Positions 26,845 to 36,139 of a stretch of 64,000 nt of DNA are shown here, in pieces. Position numbers and translations under genes: made by a program. Origin of the DNA: Erythrobacter donghaensis (lineage in GTDB: Bacteria > Pseudomonadota > Alphaproteobacteria > Sphingomonadales > Sphingomonadaceae); the NCBI RefSeq assembly GCF_002155425.1, contig NZ_MUYG01000009.1, forward strand, positions 400,868-464,867. Reading direction: 5' to 3'. The number at the start of each line of letters is the position of its first letter. Position 1 is the first letter of the stretch. The notes beneath the pieces were generated by a model that worked only from the letters and a program-made list of their open reading frames with translations, searched no databases and was not told the DNA's origin.

Positions 26845-28694
26845 CACCAACCCGCCTTCTCGCCCTTGTTCTGCTTGTCGAGCCACGCCTTGAGCGGCGC
26901 GAAATACTCGGCCATCGCCTTGCCCGACATCTGCCGCTCGCCGGTGAAGGCTTCGAGCGCATCGGGCCAGGGCTTGGAGGCTCCCATCTCCAGCATCGCG
27001 TTCAGCTTCGTGCCGACGTCCTTGTTGCCGTAGAACGAGCAGCGGTGCAGCGGCCCTTCCCATCCGGCGGTGTCGCAGGCGGCCTTGTAGAACTGGAACT
27101 GCAACAGGCGCGCAAGGAAGTAGCGGGTGTAGCTGACATTGCCGGGGATGTGATACTTCGCGCCCGCGTCAAAGCCATCCGCCGGACGCTCCACCGGCGG
27201 CACCACGCCCTGATAATCGCGGCGCAGCTCATTCCAGCCCGTGTTCATCGCGGCTTCGGGGATCGAGCCGTCATACAGCCCCCAGCGATAGCGATCGAGC
27301 AGCAGGCCGAAGGGCAGGAAGGCAACCTTGTCCATCGCCTGACGCAACAGGAGGCCGATATCCTTGTCGGCGCTCGGCACGTCCTTGGGGTCGAGCATGT
27401 CGATCTGCACCAGATATTCCGGCGTGATCGACAGCGCGATCATGTCGCCGATCGCTTCGTGGAAACCGTCATTCGCGCCCGTGAGGTAGAGATAATCCTG
27501 CTTGTTGTAGGCGCGCTGGTAGTAGTTGTGGCCCAGCTCATGGTGGATCACGATGAAGTCGTCGCCGTTCTGCTTGATGCACATCTTGATGCGCAGATCG
27601 TCGACATTGTCGATGTTCCAGGCCGAGGCATGGCACACCACCTCGCGATCGGCAGGCTTCACAAACTGGCTGCGCTCCCAGAAGGTTTCGGGCAGCGGCG
27701 CGAAACCGAGCGAGGAGAAGAACTGCTCGCCGACCTTGGTCATGCCCACGGCATCGAGCTTCTTCTCGGCGATCAGCGCGGTGAGGTCGTAACCGATATC
27801 GCCCGCGCCCTCGGGGGCGACCAGCGGATAGATATTGCCCCACTCCTGCGCCCACATGTTGCCGAGCAGATCGGCGCGGATCGGGCCGGTGCGCGGCTGG
27901 ACGGCATCGCCGTATTTCTCGTTGAGCTTGCGGCGCACATAGGTGTGGAGCGCGATGTAGAGCGGCTTCACTTCCTGCCACATCCGCTCGGTTTCGGCAG
28001 CGAACTGCTCGGGCGGCATGTCATAGCCCGAACGCCACATCGCGCCATAATCGGCAAAGCCCAGCTCCTTGGCACCCTCGTTGGCGAGCGCGGTCATGCG
28101 GGCGTAGTCTTCGCGCATGGGTGCGCCGACATTGTCGTGCCAGCTGGCCCACATTTCCTTGAGCTCTTCGGGCGTGCGTTCGAGATTGCCCATTTCGGCC
28201 TCGATATCGCTGCCGTTGATCGGTTCACCATTGAGCGTCCCCTTGCCCCGCCCGTAGGCCGAGCCAAGGCGCGTGGCGATTTCGTTCAGCTCCTCGGCCG
28301 CGCCATCACGGCTCGGGGCAGGGAGCAGCACCGAATTGCGCAGCATGTCGAGCTTGCGGCGGGTTTCAGCATCGAGCCCCGCAACCTGCGCATAGCGCGC
28401 AGCCTCAGCGGCATAGCCGACCTGCTTGACCGTCAGCTCGGCGCCGTATTGCGCGGCCATCGTGTCGGTGTCGTGGTTGATATAGGTCGCGTTGATCCAC
28501 GAGATATGGGAATTTTCGACCGAGAAGTCGGCCAGATCGGCCTCGACCTTGGCGAGCCAGGCGCGCGCGTCCTCGGGCGTAAGAGCGGTTTCGGCAGCAG
28601 GCGCGGCCTCGGCGGTGTGCGCGGCAAGCGGGGTGGCAGCAACAATCGCGAGCGCGACGACGGCGCCCTTCAGCAGGGGGGCGGAGAATTTCAT
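26844..28694 (-). CDS. Secreted M2-family metallopeptidase (ACE-like peptidyl-dipeptidase)
   Basis: The protein has 616 residues with a signal peptide of about 30 residues. The zinc site is H385-E386-x-x-H389 in IHHELGHNYYQ, with Glu413 of GFHEAIGD as third ligand, matching the angiotensin-converting-enzyme family. Length equals one ACE catalytic domain. It should cut dipeptides from peptide C-termini in the periplasm. It is the first gene of a tight minus-strand series that includes the beta-propeller lipoprotein, rimB and rimK. Confidence 0.93.
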   Translation of the reverse strand: MKFSAPLLKGAVVALAIVAATPLAAHTAEAAPAAETALTPEDARAWLAKVEADLADFSVENSHISWINATYINHDTDTMAAQYGAELTVKQVGYAAEAARYAQVAGLDAETRRKLDMLRNSVLLPAPSRDGAAEELNEIATRLGSAYGRGKGTLNGEPINGSDIEAEMGNLERTPEELKEMWASWHDNVGAPMREDYARMTALANEGAKELGFADYGAMWRSGYDMPPEQFAAETERMWQEVKPLYIALHTYVRRKLNEKYGDAVQPRTGPIRADLLGNMWAQEWGNIYPLVAPEGAGDIGYDLTALIAEKKLDAVGMTKVGEQFFSSLGFAPLPETFWERSQFVKPADREVVCHASAWNIDNVDDLRIKMCIKQNGDDFIVIHHELGHNYYQRAYNKQDYLYLTGANDGFHEAIGDMIALSITPEYLVQIDMLDPKDVPSADKDIGLLLRQAMDKVAFLPFGLLLDRYRWGLYDGSIPEAAMNTGWNELRRDYQGVVPPVERPADGFDAGAKYHIPGNVSYTRYFLARLLQFQFYKAACDTAGWEGPLHRCSFYGNKDVGTKLNAMLEMGASKPWPDALEAFTGERQMSGKAMAEYFAPLKAWLDKQNKGEKAGW

Positions 28695-28770
28695 GCGTCA
28701 GTTTTCCCGTCAGTCGTGTGACAATGGCGGGGGTTTGAACCGGCGCGGCGCGGGAATCAACCCGCCTGCG

Positions 28771-29523
28771 TCAGGCTGAAAGGAAGGCGGCGATGGCCTC
28801 GCCCAGCTCGGGCTGGGTGACGCTGTTCATGTGGGTGCCGGGCACCTCGATATAGCGCGCATCGGGGAGCAGCGCGGCAAGCTCGCTGGCCGAGCCGTTG
28901 TCGTCATCCGCATCGCCGCAGATCGCCGCGACAGGCATGGTGACATTGGCGAGCAGCGCTAGGTCGAAATCGTCCATCGCATCGAGCAGCAGCCGCGCCG
29001 CGATCCGGTCGATGCCCTGCGACTTGAGGAATGTGCGCGCAGTGAAGGCCGGATCGCCGGGGCGGATGGTGTCGAATTCGTCGATCACCCGCTTGAAGAA
29101 ATCCGCGCGCCGCTCCCACCCGGCCAGCCCCGCCACACCCATGCCGCACAGCGCCAGACGACGCGGTTCGAGAATGCCGTGGGCGACCGCATGGGTCGCG
29201 GTGCGTGCGCCGAGCGAGAAGCCGACGAGGTCGAAGCCCCCCGGCTCCAACGCCAAATGCTCGGCCAGCGCGGCAACATCGCGCACCAGCACGCCCGGCG
29301 GATAGGCGCTCGGCCCGCGCGGGGCCTCGCTCTCACCATGGACGCGGAAATCGAGCATGATCGCCCGAAAGCCCGCCGCCGCCAGCCGCGCGCCGTGGCC
29401 CCACTTGATCCAGTTCATGTGCGCGGAGGAGAACAGCCCGTGGAGCAGGATCACCGGACGCCCCTCGCCCTCGATGTGATAGGCGAGCCGGGTGCCGTCG
29501 AAGCTGGCGAAGTCTTCACGCAT
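28771..29523 (-). CDS. Alpha/beta hydrolase
   Basis: The protein has 250 residues. The oxyanion region is VILLHGLFSSAHMNW, the nucleophilic Ser is in LVGFSLGARTATHAV, an acidic residue follows in ICGDADDDNG, and the His is in VPGTHMNSVTQPE. The fold and motif order are classic, but the substrate is not predictable. The start overlaps the end of the isomerase-like gene by 8 nt, so the two are coupled. Confidence 0.87.
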   Translation of the reverse strand: MREDFASFDGTRLAYHIEGEGRPVILLHGLFSSAHMNWIKWGHGARLAAAGFRAIMLDFRVHGESEAPRGPSAYPPGVLVRDVAALAEHLALEPGGFDLVGFSLGARTATHAVAHGILEPRRLALCGMGVAGLAGWERRADFFKRVIDEFDTIRPGDPAFTARTFLKSQGIDRIAARLLLDAMDDFDLALLANVTMPVAAICGDADDDNGSASELAALLPDARYIEVPGTHMNSVTQPELGEAIAAFLSA

Positions 29524-30169
29524 CACGCCGCACCAATCCCTTTTGCTCCATCCGCCACTGCGCCATCGCGATGCGATCCTGCCCGAAGAACGGCTCGCCA
29601 CCGAACACAAGGGTCGGCACGCCCCAGTGACCCGCCGCTTCGAGCGCGGCCTGATTGGCGGCGATTTCGGCATCGAGCGCCTCCGCCTCGGCGGTCGCTT
29701 CGGCATCGAGTTCGGCAAGATCAAGCCCGGCGCGCGCTGCCGCTCTGGCGAGGTGCTCGCCTTCGTGCCAGCCTTCAGCTCCGCCCCAGATCAGCTGTGC
29801 GGCCTCATGCGCGAAAGCGAGGCCCTTGCCGCGCCTTGCCGCCGCCTGCCCCAGCCGGGTGATGCGGTAGATATGGGGCTGCTCTGCCGCGATGGTCCGT
29901 GTCATCAGATCCTGCACGATCGGATCGGGCCGCGGCGCACCGAAGGCAATGCCCTCAAACTGCGCCACCCGCAGCACATCGCGCAAGGTGTAGCCGAGCC
30001 AGTTGGGGTGATTGCGTTCGAAGAAATCGGGCTGCCGGATCGCCAGCGGGTAGACCGGGCGCAGGGTGATCGCGAGATCATAGGCCTCGGCCATGGCCCG
30101 GTAACGCCCCACCGCAAGATAGGAATAGGGCGAACGAAAGCTGAAAAACAGATCGGCCTGGAGCGTCAT
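29516..30169 (-). CDS. 2-hydroxychromene-2-carboxylate isomerase-like (DsbA-fold, kappa-GST type)
   Basis: The protein has 217 residues. The N-terminus has FFSFRSPYSYLA, the glutathione-binding Ser motif of kappa-class GST/HCCA isomerases, and the C-terminal part has HWGVPTLVFGGEPFFGQDRI, the cis-Pro region of the DsbA fold. HCCA isomerases act in naphthalene and polycyclic aromatic degradation, but many homologs in sphingomonads sit outside such pathways, as here. Function is therefore tentative; the family is clear. Confidence 0.87.
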   Translation of the reverse strand: MTLQADLFFSFRSPYSYLAVGRYRAMAEAYDLAITLRPVYPLAIRQPDFFERNHPNWLGYTLRDVLRVAQFEGIAFGAPRPDPIVQDLMTRTIAAEQPHIYRITRLGQAAARRGKGLAFAHEAAQLIWGGAEGWHEGEHLARAAARAGLDLAELDAEATAEAEALDAEIAANQAALEAAGHWGVPTLVFGGEPFFGQDRIAMAQWRMEQKGLVRRDA

Positions 30170-30179
30170 GCAATGTGCC

Positions 30180-30752
30180 TCAACGGAAGAAGCACTGCGT
30201 ACCGGCATAAAACATCTCGACCTTGTCGCCGGTCACGAAACCGCCGATCGCTTTGCCCAGAGCGAATTCCTCGCCCAGCGTGCTGCCTTCGACCTTGGCG
30301 AAGCCGGGCGCCGCTTCAAGCGTCGCACGGGGCGATCCCAACTGGACATCGCCCGGAAGCCGGATGGTTCCGCGTGCCGCGGAATCGCCGTCCTGCGGCG
30401 TGTGCCAGTTCCAGCCGACCAGCCGTCCCTGCTGGAAATGCGCGGTCAATCCGCCGCCGAAATCAGTGAAGGTCATAGGCCCCGCCCCGCATTCGGGGTT
30501 CTGCCCACTGCGCAGCACTGGCCCGAGCGCGGCGGCGAGCGCCGCTTCAACCTCCTGCTGCCCGGCGGCGAAGTAGAACGCCTCGGCCCCGGCGGTCAGG
30601 CCCTCGGCGCGCAATTCGACCATGTCGGCGGCGACCGGCGCCTGCGCGCCCTCGCCCTGCTGGCGTTCGGCCGGGCTCGGCACGTCACCGCTGTCGCAGC
30701 CCGCCAGCGCGAGCGCGCCGGCCAGCATCACGAGTGGCATTCGCATCGTCAT
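30180..30752 (-). CDS. Hypothetical lipoprotein
   Basis: The protein has 190 residues with a lipoprotein signal ending ALAGC, so the mature protein should start at Cys19 and sit in the envelope. The remaining domain is Gly-rich beta structure with one Cys pair candidate (NPECGAG and the C-terminal TQCFFR). No family is recognised. GGGACGGAG supports the ATG at 30752, and the start overlaps the stop of the DUF2238 gene in an ATGA pattern. Confidence 0.72.
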   Translation of the reverse strand: MTMRMPLVMLAGALALAGCDSGDVPSPAERQQGEGAQAPVAADMVELRAEGLTAGAEAFYFAAGQQEVEAALAAALGPVLRSGQNPECGAGPMTFTDFGGGLTAHFQQGRLVGWNWHTPQDGDSAARGTIRLPGDVQLGSPRATLEAAPGFAKVEGSTLGEEFALGKAIGGFVTGDKVEMFYAGTQCFFR

Positions 30753-31354
30753 CGCTCCGTCCCTTGCCACCACGCCGCGCCGCGCACCCACGGCAGCGCC
30801 AGCACCGCGCCGAGCCCCGCTAGCGCCATATCCTTCTGCGCGTCAAACATGTCGCCCTGTTCGCCGTTATAGGCCCCGGCAGCCTCGGGGGCGAGCGCGA
30901 GGGTCAGGCTCCATTCGAAGATCTCGTAGACGCCGCCCACCGCCAGCACGGCGGTGACCGCGAAGAACAGCGCCATCCGCGCCGTAAGCCCCCAATATCG
31001 CACCCCCGCCTCGACCAGCGGCGCCGTCGCCAGCACACCGAAGGCGAAGTGGACCAGCCGGTCGAAATGGTTGCGTTCCGCGGTCAACGCGGGAAGCCAC
31101 TCGCCATAGGGTACGAAGCTGTAGGACCAGCGCGCCGCGAAGAGGTGCAGCATCACGAAAGCGGTCATGCACGCGGCCGAGGCGTTGCTCACCGGCGTGC
31201 GGCGCAGCGCGCGCCACGCGAATGGCAGGCCGATTGCCACCGGCCCGACCTGCAGCCATGTATTGCTAGGATAGAGCGCGCCCCAAGCACTCAGCGGAAT
31301 GCCGAGGGCCACCACCGCCAGCATCCCGGTCTGTGCCCGTGGCAAAGACGGCAT
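30749..31354 (-). CDS. DUF2238 family membrane protein (YjdF-like)
   Basis: The protein has 201 residues with about six hydrophobic segments. Conserved parts of DUF2238 are visible: NHFDRLVHFAFGVL, VYEIFEWS and QGDMFDAQKDMALAGLGA, where acidic and His residues face the membrane. The function is unknown. It lies between asd and a lipoprotein gene on the same strand and is probably cotranscribed with both. Confidence 0.87.
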   Translation of the reverse strand: MPSLPRAQTGMLAVVALGIPLSAWGALYPSNTWLQVGPVAIGLPFAWRALRRTPVSNASAACMTAFVMLHLFAARWSYSFVPYGEWLPALTAERNHFDRLVHFAFGVLATAPLVEAGVRYWGLTARMALFFAVTAVLAVGGVYEIFEWSLTLALAPEAAGAYNGEQGDMFDAQKDMALAGLGAVLALPWVRGAAWWQGTER

Positions 31355-31364
31355 GGTAACGGGG

Positions 31365-32390
31365 TCAGCCCTTCTTGAGATGCCGCCGCCCGAGCAGTTC
31401 GGCGATCTGCACCGCGTTGAGCGCGGCACCTTTCCGCAGGTTGTCCGAGACGCACCACAGGGTGATCCCGTGCTCCACCGTTGGATCGTCGCGCACCCGG
31501 CTGACGAAGGTCGCGGCATCGCCGACGCATTCGATCGGGGTGACGTATCCGCCATCCTCGCGCTTGTCGATCAGCATCACGCCGGGGGCTTCGCGCAGGA
31601 TGTCCATCGCGGCCTCGGCGCTGAGCTCGTTCTCGAACTCGATATTCACCGCTTCCGAGTGGCCGACGAACACCGGCACGCGCACGCAGGTCGCGGTCAG
31701 CTTGATCTTGGGGTCGAGGATCTTCTTGGTCTCGACCACCATCTTCCACTCTTCCTTGGTCGAACCATCGTCGAGGAAGGTATCGATGTGGGGGATGACG
31801 TTGAAGGCGATCTGCTTGGTGAACTTTGCGGGCTCCACCGGATCGCCGACGAAGATCGCGCGGCTCTGGGTGAACAGCTCGTCCATCCCCGCCTTGCCCG
31901 CGCCCGAGACCGACTGGTAGGTCGAGACGACCACGCGCTTGATCGTCGCGGCATCGTGCAGCGGCTTCAGCGCCACCACCAGCTGTGCGGTCGAGCAGTT
32001 GGGATTGGCGATGATGTTGCGCTTGGTATAGCCGTCGATCGCATCGGGGTTCACTTCCGGCACGATCAGCGGAACATCGGGGTCCATACGATAGAGCGAC
32101 GAGTTGTCGATGACGATACAACCAGCCGCCGCCGCCTTGGGGGCATATTCCTTGGCCGGGCCCGAGCCTGCCGCGAACAGCGCGATGTCCCATCCGGCGA
32201 AGTCGAAATGCTCGATATTCTTGCACTTGAGCATCTTGCCGGTGTCGCCGAATTCGACTTCCGTGCCGACCGACCGCGACGAGGCGACCGCGGCGACCTC
32301 GTCGCACGGAAACTCGCGCTCGGCCAAAACCTGCATCATCTCGCGCCCGACATTGCCGGTCGCGCCGACCACTGCCACCCGGTAACCCAT
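31365..32390 (-). CDS. asd: Aspartate-semialdehyde dehydrogenase
   Basis: The protein has 341 residues. It has the NADP-binding GATGNVGREM, the catalytic Cys132 in NPNCSTAQL and the later RVPVFVGHSEAVNIE region, all expected for Asd. It makes aspartate semialdehyde from aspartyl phosphate, the branch point to lysine, diaminopimelate, threonine and methionine. No lysine-riboswitch-like structure was noticed upstream; instead the 143-bp gap before it holds a paired hairpin repeat (32419-32509). Confidence 0.96.
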   Translation of the reverse strand: MGYRVAVVGATGNVGREMMQVLAEREFPCDEVAAVASSRSVGTEVEFGDTGKMLKCKNIEHFDFAGWDIALFAAGSGPAKEYAPKAAAAGCIVIDNSSLYRMDPDVPLIVPEVNPDAIDGYTKRNIIANPNCSTAQLVVALKPLHDAATIKRVVVSTYQSVSGAGKAGMDELFTQSRAIFVGDPVEPAKFTKQIAFNVIPHIDTFLDDGSTKEEWKMVVETKKILDPKIKLTATCVRVPVFVGHSEAVNIEFENELSAEAAMDILREAPGVMLIDKREDGGYVTPIECVGDAATFVSRVRDDPTVEHGITLWCVSDNLRKGAALNAVQIAELLGRRHLKKG

Positions 32391-32418
32391 GTGAACTCCT
32401 GCAATCCTCCGAGCCAGC

Positions 32419-32509
32419 CGTCACCCTGAACTTGTTTCAGGGTCCATCCGGCCGCTCACGCCGCCGCTCTATGGTGCGAGATGGATGCTGAAACAAGTTC
32501 AGCATGACG
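32419..32509. repeat. Paired hairpin repeat, family A copy 1
   Basis: Left arm 32419-32447 begins CGTCACCCTGAACTTG; right arm 32481-32509 is its inverted relative. Each arm folds alone: ACCCTGAA with TTCAGGGT, and ATGCTGAA with TTCAGCAT. The arms differ at the two stem positions on both sides in a way that keeps pairing. The left arm is identical over 29 nt to the left arm of the copy at 62260-62351, while the DNA between the arms is unrelated. Confidence 0.9.
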
Positions 32510-32533
32510 AATAGCTATGTCGAGAGAAGAAAA

Positions 32534-34774
32534 TTACTTCGGAGGCGTTACTTCGTGCCGCTGGAGAAAGCGGAAGATCGAGTTCCACACATGCGGACCG
32601 ATGTTCGGGCCGGAGACGCGGTGGGTGTAGCCGGGGTAGAGCATCATCTCGAAGGGCGTGTTGCTTTCCTGAAGCACGCTGATGAGTTCCGAGGAGTTTT
32701 CGAACACCACATTGTCGTCCGCCATGCCGTGGATCAGCAGCAGGGGATCGGCGATCTTGGTGGCTTCGGGGATCGCGCTGGCTTTCTCGTAAGCCTCGGG
32801 CACCTCGCGCGGATCGCCCATGTAGCGCTCGGTATAGTGCGTGTCGTAGAGCTCCCAGCGGGTCACCGGCGCGCCGGAAATGCCCGCCGCATAAAGGCCA
32901 GGGTCGGCCTCGAGCTGCTTCAGCGTCATGTAGCCGCCATAGGACCAGCCATAGATCGCGACCTTGTCGGGATCGACGAAATCGAGGCTCTTCAGCCATT
33001 CCGCCCCCGCCTTCTGGTCGCGCACCTCGGCCCCGCCCATCGCGCGGTAAAGCGGCTGTTCGAAGTCCACGCCCCGGTTGGCCGAACCGCGATTGTCGAG
33101 CACGAAATAGACATAGCCCTTGTCGACGATCGACTGCGCGAGCGCCCCACCCCAGCCCTTGGTCACCATCTGCGGCCCCGGCCCGCCGTAATGGCTGAAG
33201 AACACCGGGTAGCGCTTGCCCGGCTCCATCTTGGGCTTGAGCATCATCCAGTGCAGCGGCGTGCCGTCCTCGCCGGCAATGGTGCCGTATTCGGGGGTCA
33301 CATGGCTCGCGAGGAAGGGCGCATAGGGGTGATCGCCCTCGACCCGGTTCTCCTCGATCCACGCCACCCGCGCGCCATCGGGCGTGGCGAGATAGGACTG
33401 CGGCGGCTGGGCCGGATTGGAACGGCTGACATAGAGCAGCCTCCCCGCGCCATCCATGCTCGCAGAATTGGTGAAGTCGGGATCGGTGAGCAATTCCGGC
33501 TCCCCCGTCCCGTCCAGCCGGGCGCGGTAGATCTGCTGGGTCAGCACATCCTTGGTCGCCTGATAGGTGAAGGTGCCCGCCGTCTCGTCCACGCCGACAA
33601 GGCTGGTCGTGGGCGAGGCGCCAGAGGTAAGCTGCTGCCACTGGCCGTTCGCATAGCGGTAGAAATGGCCGTAGCCGTCCCGCTCGGACCACCACAGCAG
33701 CGATCCATCGCCGAGAAGGCGGTAATTGTCCGAGAGGTTCACCCAGTAATCGGGCCGCGCGGCGTCTTCGGTGAACCAGATCTGCGAGGCACCCGTCGCC
33801 GGATCGACCTTGAGCATGTCGATCTTTGTCTGCGCGCGGTCCTGCCGCTGGACATAGATCGCGCTGCCATCCGGCGCCCAATCGACCCGCGCGACATAGA
33901 TATCGAGGTCGACGCCGAGATCGACCTTCACGCTCCCCGTCCCGTCGGGGTTTATCACGAACAGTTCGACCACGGCATTGTCGGTGCCCGCCGCCGGATA
34001 GCGCTGATCGAACACCTTGGTGCCCGTGGCGCCGATCGCCGCGCGGGTGACGATGCCGACCGCGGCTTCATCGGTGCGCTGGACGACGATGCGGCTGTCG
34101 TCCGGGCTCCACCAATAGCCCTGCAACCGCGCCATTTCCTCCTGCGCGACGAATTCCGCCTCGCCCCAGCGGATCGTCTCGGCCTCGTCTGCTGGCGTGA
34201 TCGGGGTGGCCTCTCCGCCGACCGGGCCGACCCACAACCGCCGGTCGCGCACGAAGCTGACGAAGGCACCCTTGTTCGAGAGCTTGGGGTTGAGTTCGGT
34301 GCCCTCGGTATCGGTCAGCTGCGTCACCGTGCCGTCCAGCTTGGCGAGGAACAGGTCGCCATCCAGAGGCACCAGCACGCCGCTGCCATCACTCGCCCAC
34401 TGGTAGGAGATGATGCCCTTCAGACTTCCGACGCGCGCGCGTTCGCGCTGCATCTTCTCGTCCTCGGACAGTTCGCGGCCCGATCCCAGCGCCTCGGAAT
34501 CGACCAGCATCCGCCATTCGCGGGTGTCGATGTCATAGCCCCACAGGTCGTAGCGGTCGCGATCATCGGCGCGGTTGCGCAGCAGGGTGAGATAGCGCCC
34601 GTCCGGCGAGAGCTTCACCTGGCGCGGCGCGGGGCCATCGAGACCGGGGGAGGCAAAGACGCGTTCAAAGGTAAGCGGGGGAGCAGCTTCAGCCATCGTG
34701 GCGGTCTCCGCCAGCACGGGCGTTGTCAGACAGGTGGAGAGGGAAAGGGCAACCGCAGCAAGAACCGAACGCAT
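32534..34774 (-). CDS. Secreted S9-family peptidase (dipeptidyl peptidase IV-like)
   Basis: The protein has 746 residues with a signal peptide (about 1-22). An N-terminal DPP-IV beta-propeller (including ADEAETIRWGEAEFVAQEEM, which carries the paired Glu that binds substrate N-termini) precedes the alpha/beta-hydrolase domain. The triad is Ser611 in GWSYGGYM, Asp686/687 in HGMADDNV and His718 in GYTHR. It should release X-Pro dipeptides in the periplasm. It is the last gene before rplS on this strand, separated by the rplS terminator. Confidence 0.95.
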   Translation of the reverse strand: MRSVLAAVALSLSTCLTTPVLAETATMAEAAPPLTFERVFASPGLDGPAPRQVKLSPDGRYLTLLRNRADDRDRYDLWGYDIDTREWRMLVDSEALGSGRELSEDEKMQRERARVGSLKGIISYQWASDGSGVLVPLDGDLFLAKLDGTVTQLTDTEGTELNPKLSNKGAFVSFVRDRRLWVGPVGGEATPITPADEAETIRWGEAEFVAQEEMARLQGYWWSPDDSRIVVQRTDEAAVGIVTRAAIGATGTKVFDQRYPAAGTDNAVVELFVINPDGTGSVKVDLGVDLDIYVARVDWAPDGSAIYVQRQDRAQTKIDMLKVDPATGASQIWFTEDAARPDYWVNLSDNYRLLGDGSLLWWSERDGYGHFYRYANGQWQQLTSGASPTTSLVGVDETAGTFTYQATKDVLTQQIYRARLDGTGEPELLTDPDFTNSASMDGAGRLLYVSRSNPAQPPQSYLATPDGARVAWIEENRVEGDHPYAPFLASHVTPEYGTIAGEDGTPLHWMMLKPKMEPGKRYPVFFSHYGGPGPQMVTKGWGGALAQSIVDKGYVYFVLDNRGSANRGVDFEQPLYRAMGGAEVRDQKAGAEWLKSLDFVDPDKVAIYGWSYGGYMTLKQLEADPGLYAAGISGAPVTRWELYDTHYTERYMGDPREVPEAYEKASAIPEATKIADPLLLIHGMADDNVVFENSSELISVLQESNTPFEMMLYPGYTHRVSGPNIGPHVWNSIFRFLQRHEVTPPK

Positions 34775-34862
34775 TCAAAGCTCACCTCGTCATGGCAGAC
34801 CGCACAGGTTGCGGTGCGCTCCGTTCCTCGCAACCGCGCGGCGCAAAGGCAAGAGGCACGAA

Positions 34863-34892
34863 CGAAAAGGGCGGCCCCGCAGAGCCGCCCTT
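34863..34892 (-). terminator. Terminator after rplS
   Basis: On the minus strand AAGGGCGGC (34892-34884) pairs with GCCGCCCTT (34875-34867) around an 8-nt loop and is followed by TTCG, a short T tract. It begins 27 nt after the rplS stop. Confidence 0.8.
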
Positions 34893-34918
34893 CGCAAATT
34901 CACAAGCTTGAAAAAGCC

Positions 34919-35287
34919 TTACGCCTTGGGGGCGTTCATCTTGCGCTCGACGATACGCGCGCTCTTGCCGGTGCGGCCGCGCAGGTAATAGAGCTTGGCG
35001 CGACGCACCACGCCGCGGCGAACCACGGTGATGCTCTCGACGATCGGCGAGTAGAGCGGGAAGACGCGCTCGACGCCTTCGCCGAAGCTCATCTTGCGCA
35101 CGGTGAAGTTCGAACCCATGCCGCGGTTCGAACGGGCGATCACGACGCCTTCATAGTTCTGAATACGCTCGCGGTTGCCTTCCTTCACCTTCACGCCGAC
35201 GCGGACGGTGTCGCCAGCGCGGAATTCGGGGATGTCCTTGCCGGACTTGGCGATTTCTTCGGCTTCAATCTGCTGGATCAGGTTCAC
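34919..35287 (-). CDS. rplS: 50S ribosomal protein L19
   Basis: The protein has 122 residues with the L19 pattern [28 protein letters not shown] and [17 protein letters not shown]. It lies at the subunit interface of the ribosome. The start is a GTG at 35287 that overlaps the trmD stop by 4 nt (GTGA), so translation is coupled to trmD. Confidence 0.97.
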   Translation of the reverse strand: MNLIQQIEAEEIAKSGKDIPEFRAGDTVRVGVKVKEGNRERIQNYEGVVIARSNRGMGSNFTVRKMSFGEGVERVFPLYSPIVESITVVRRGVVRRAKLYYLRGRTGKSARIVERKMNAPKA

Positions 35288-36138
35288 TGGTCCGGTTCCT
35301 TAGTTTTGCGCCGCGCGCCAGAGGCAGGCTGGACCCGAGCGCCCTCATAGCGCTCCCACAAGTCCGGCCTGCGTAACCGTGTGTCGTTCTCGCTTTGCAG
35401 CTTTCGCCACGCCGCGATCTTCGCATGATCCCCCGATCGCAGCACTTCGGGGATCGTGCGCCCTTCCCATTCCTGAGGTCGGGTGTAGTGCGGGTATTCG
35501 AGAAGGCCGTTTTCATACGACTCCTCGGTCCCGCTCAAGGCCGCGCCCATTACGCCGGGAAGCAGCCGAATGCAAGCGTCAAGGATGGTGAGCGCCGCCA
35601 TCTCGCCGCCGGAGAGCACGATGTCGGCGAGGGAGACCTGCTCGATCTCCGGCCGGGCCTCGAACAGGCGCTCGTCGAAGCCTTCGAACCGCCCACACAG
35701 GATGATGACGCCGGGGCCTTGGGCGAGTTCGCGGATGCGCGCTTGCGTGATGGGTTTCCCGCGCGGTGTCATGGCGAGGATGGGGCGTTTTCCTCCCCTC
35801 CCCTCGGGGAGGGGATCGAGGGGTGGGGGCTCGGCGTTGGCGGAGGCAGAGCGTCCCTCGACCGCCGAACCCCCATCCCCAACCCCTTCCCCCTGGGGAA
35901 GGCGCTTTTGAACGCTATCCAGAGCCCTCCCCAGCACATCGCACTTCAGCACCATCCCCGCCCCGCCGCCAGCAGGGGTATCATCAACGGTCCGGTGCTT
36001 GTCCTCGGCAAAGTCGCGGATCTGCACCGTATCGCAGGCCCACTTGCCTTCGGCCATCGCGCGGCCTGCGAGCGACACGCCGAGCGGCCCGGGGAACATT
36101 TCGGGGTAGAGCGTGAGAATAGTGGCGGCGAAGGTCAT
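35284..36138 (-). CDS. trmD: tRNA (guanine37-N1)-methyltransferase with an in-frame repeat insertion
   Basis: The protein has 284 residues. TrmD features are present in order: [57 protein letters not shown], the knot region [17 protein letters not shown] and the C-terminal [12 protein letters not shown]. It methylates G37 of tRNAs to prevent frameshifts. Between residues about 77 and 117 there is an extra 41-residue, Gly/Pro/Glu-rich segment (such as [10 protein letters not shown] and [12 protein letters not shown]), coded by a palindromic 123-bp element. E. coli TrmD has a short surface loop there, so the core should still fold. A start at 36138 is chosen. Confidence 0.94.
   Translation of the reverse strand: MTFAATILTLYPEMFPGPLGVSLAGRAMAEGKWACDTVQIRDFAEDKHRTVDDTPAGGGAGMVLKCDVLGRALDSVQKRLPQGEGVGDGGSAVEGRSASANAEPPPLDPLPEGRGGKRPILAMTPRGKPITQARIRELAQGPGVIILCGRFEGFDERLFEARPEIEQVSLADIVLSGGEMAALTILDACIRLLPGVMGAALSGTEESYENGLLEYPHYTRPQEWEGRTIPEVLRSGDHAKIAAWRKLQSENDTRLRRPDLWERYEGARVQPASGARRKTKEPDQ
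35788..35910. repeat. 123-bp palindromic REPIN-like element inserted in frame in trmD
   Basis: The two ends are inverted relatives: 35791 onward reads TCCTCCCCTCCCCTCGGGG and the right end near 35881-35904 reads AACCCCTTCCCCCTGGGGAA. Each end forms a C-run/G-run hairpin and the GGGG...CGGCG part pairs with CGCCGAACCCCC from the other side. The length is a multiple of three and no stop arises in the trmD frame. It resembles the palindromic elements known to enter genes in other alphaproteobacteria, such as Rickettsia. Confidence 0.82.
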
Positions 36139-36139
36139 G

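Noticed and set aside
32504..35350. 948-codon plus-strand frame opposite the DPP-IV and rplS genes
   Set aside because: Antisense of two well-supported genes, crossing the terminator between them.
35788..35910. Sequencing or assembly error in trmD
   Set aside because: The insert keeps the frame over a multiple of three bases and has an organised palindromic structure, which fits an element better than an error.
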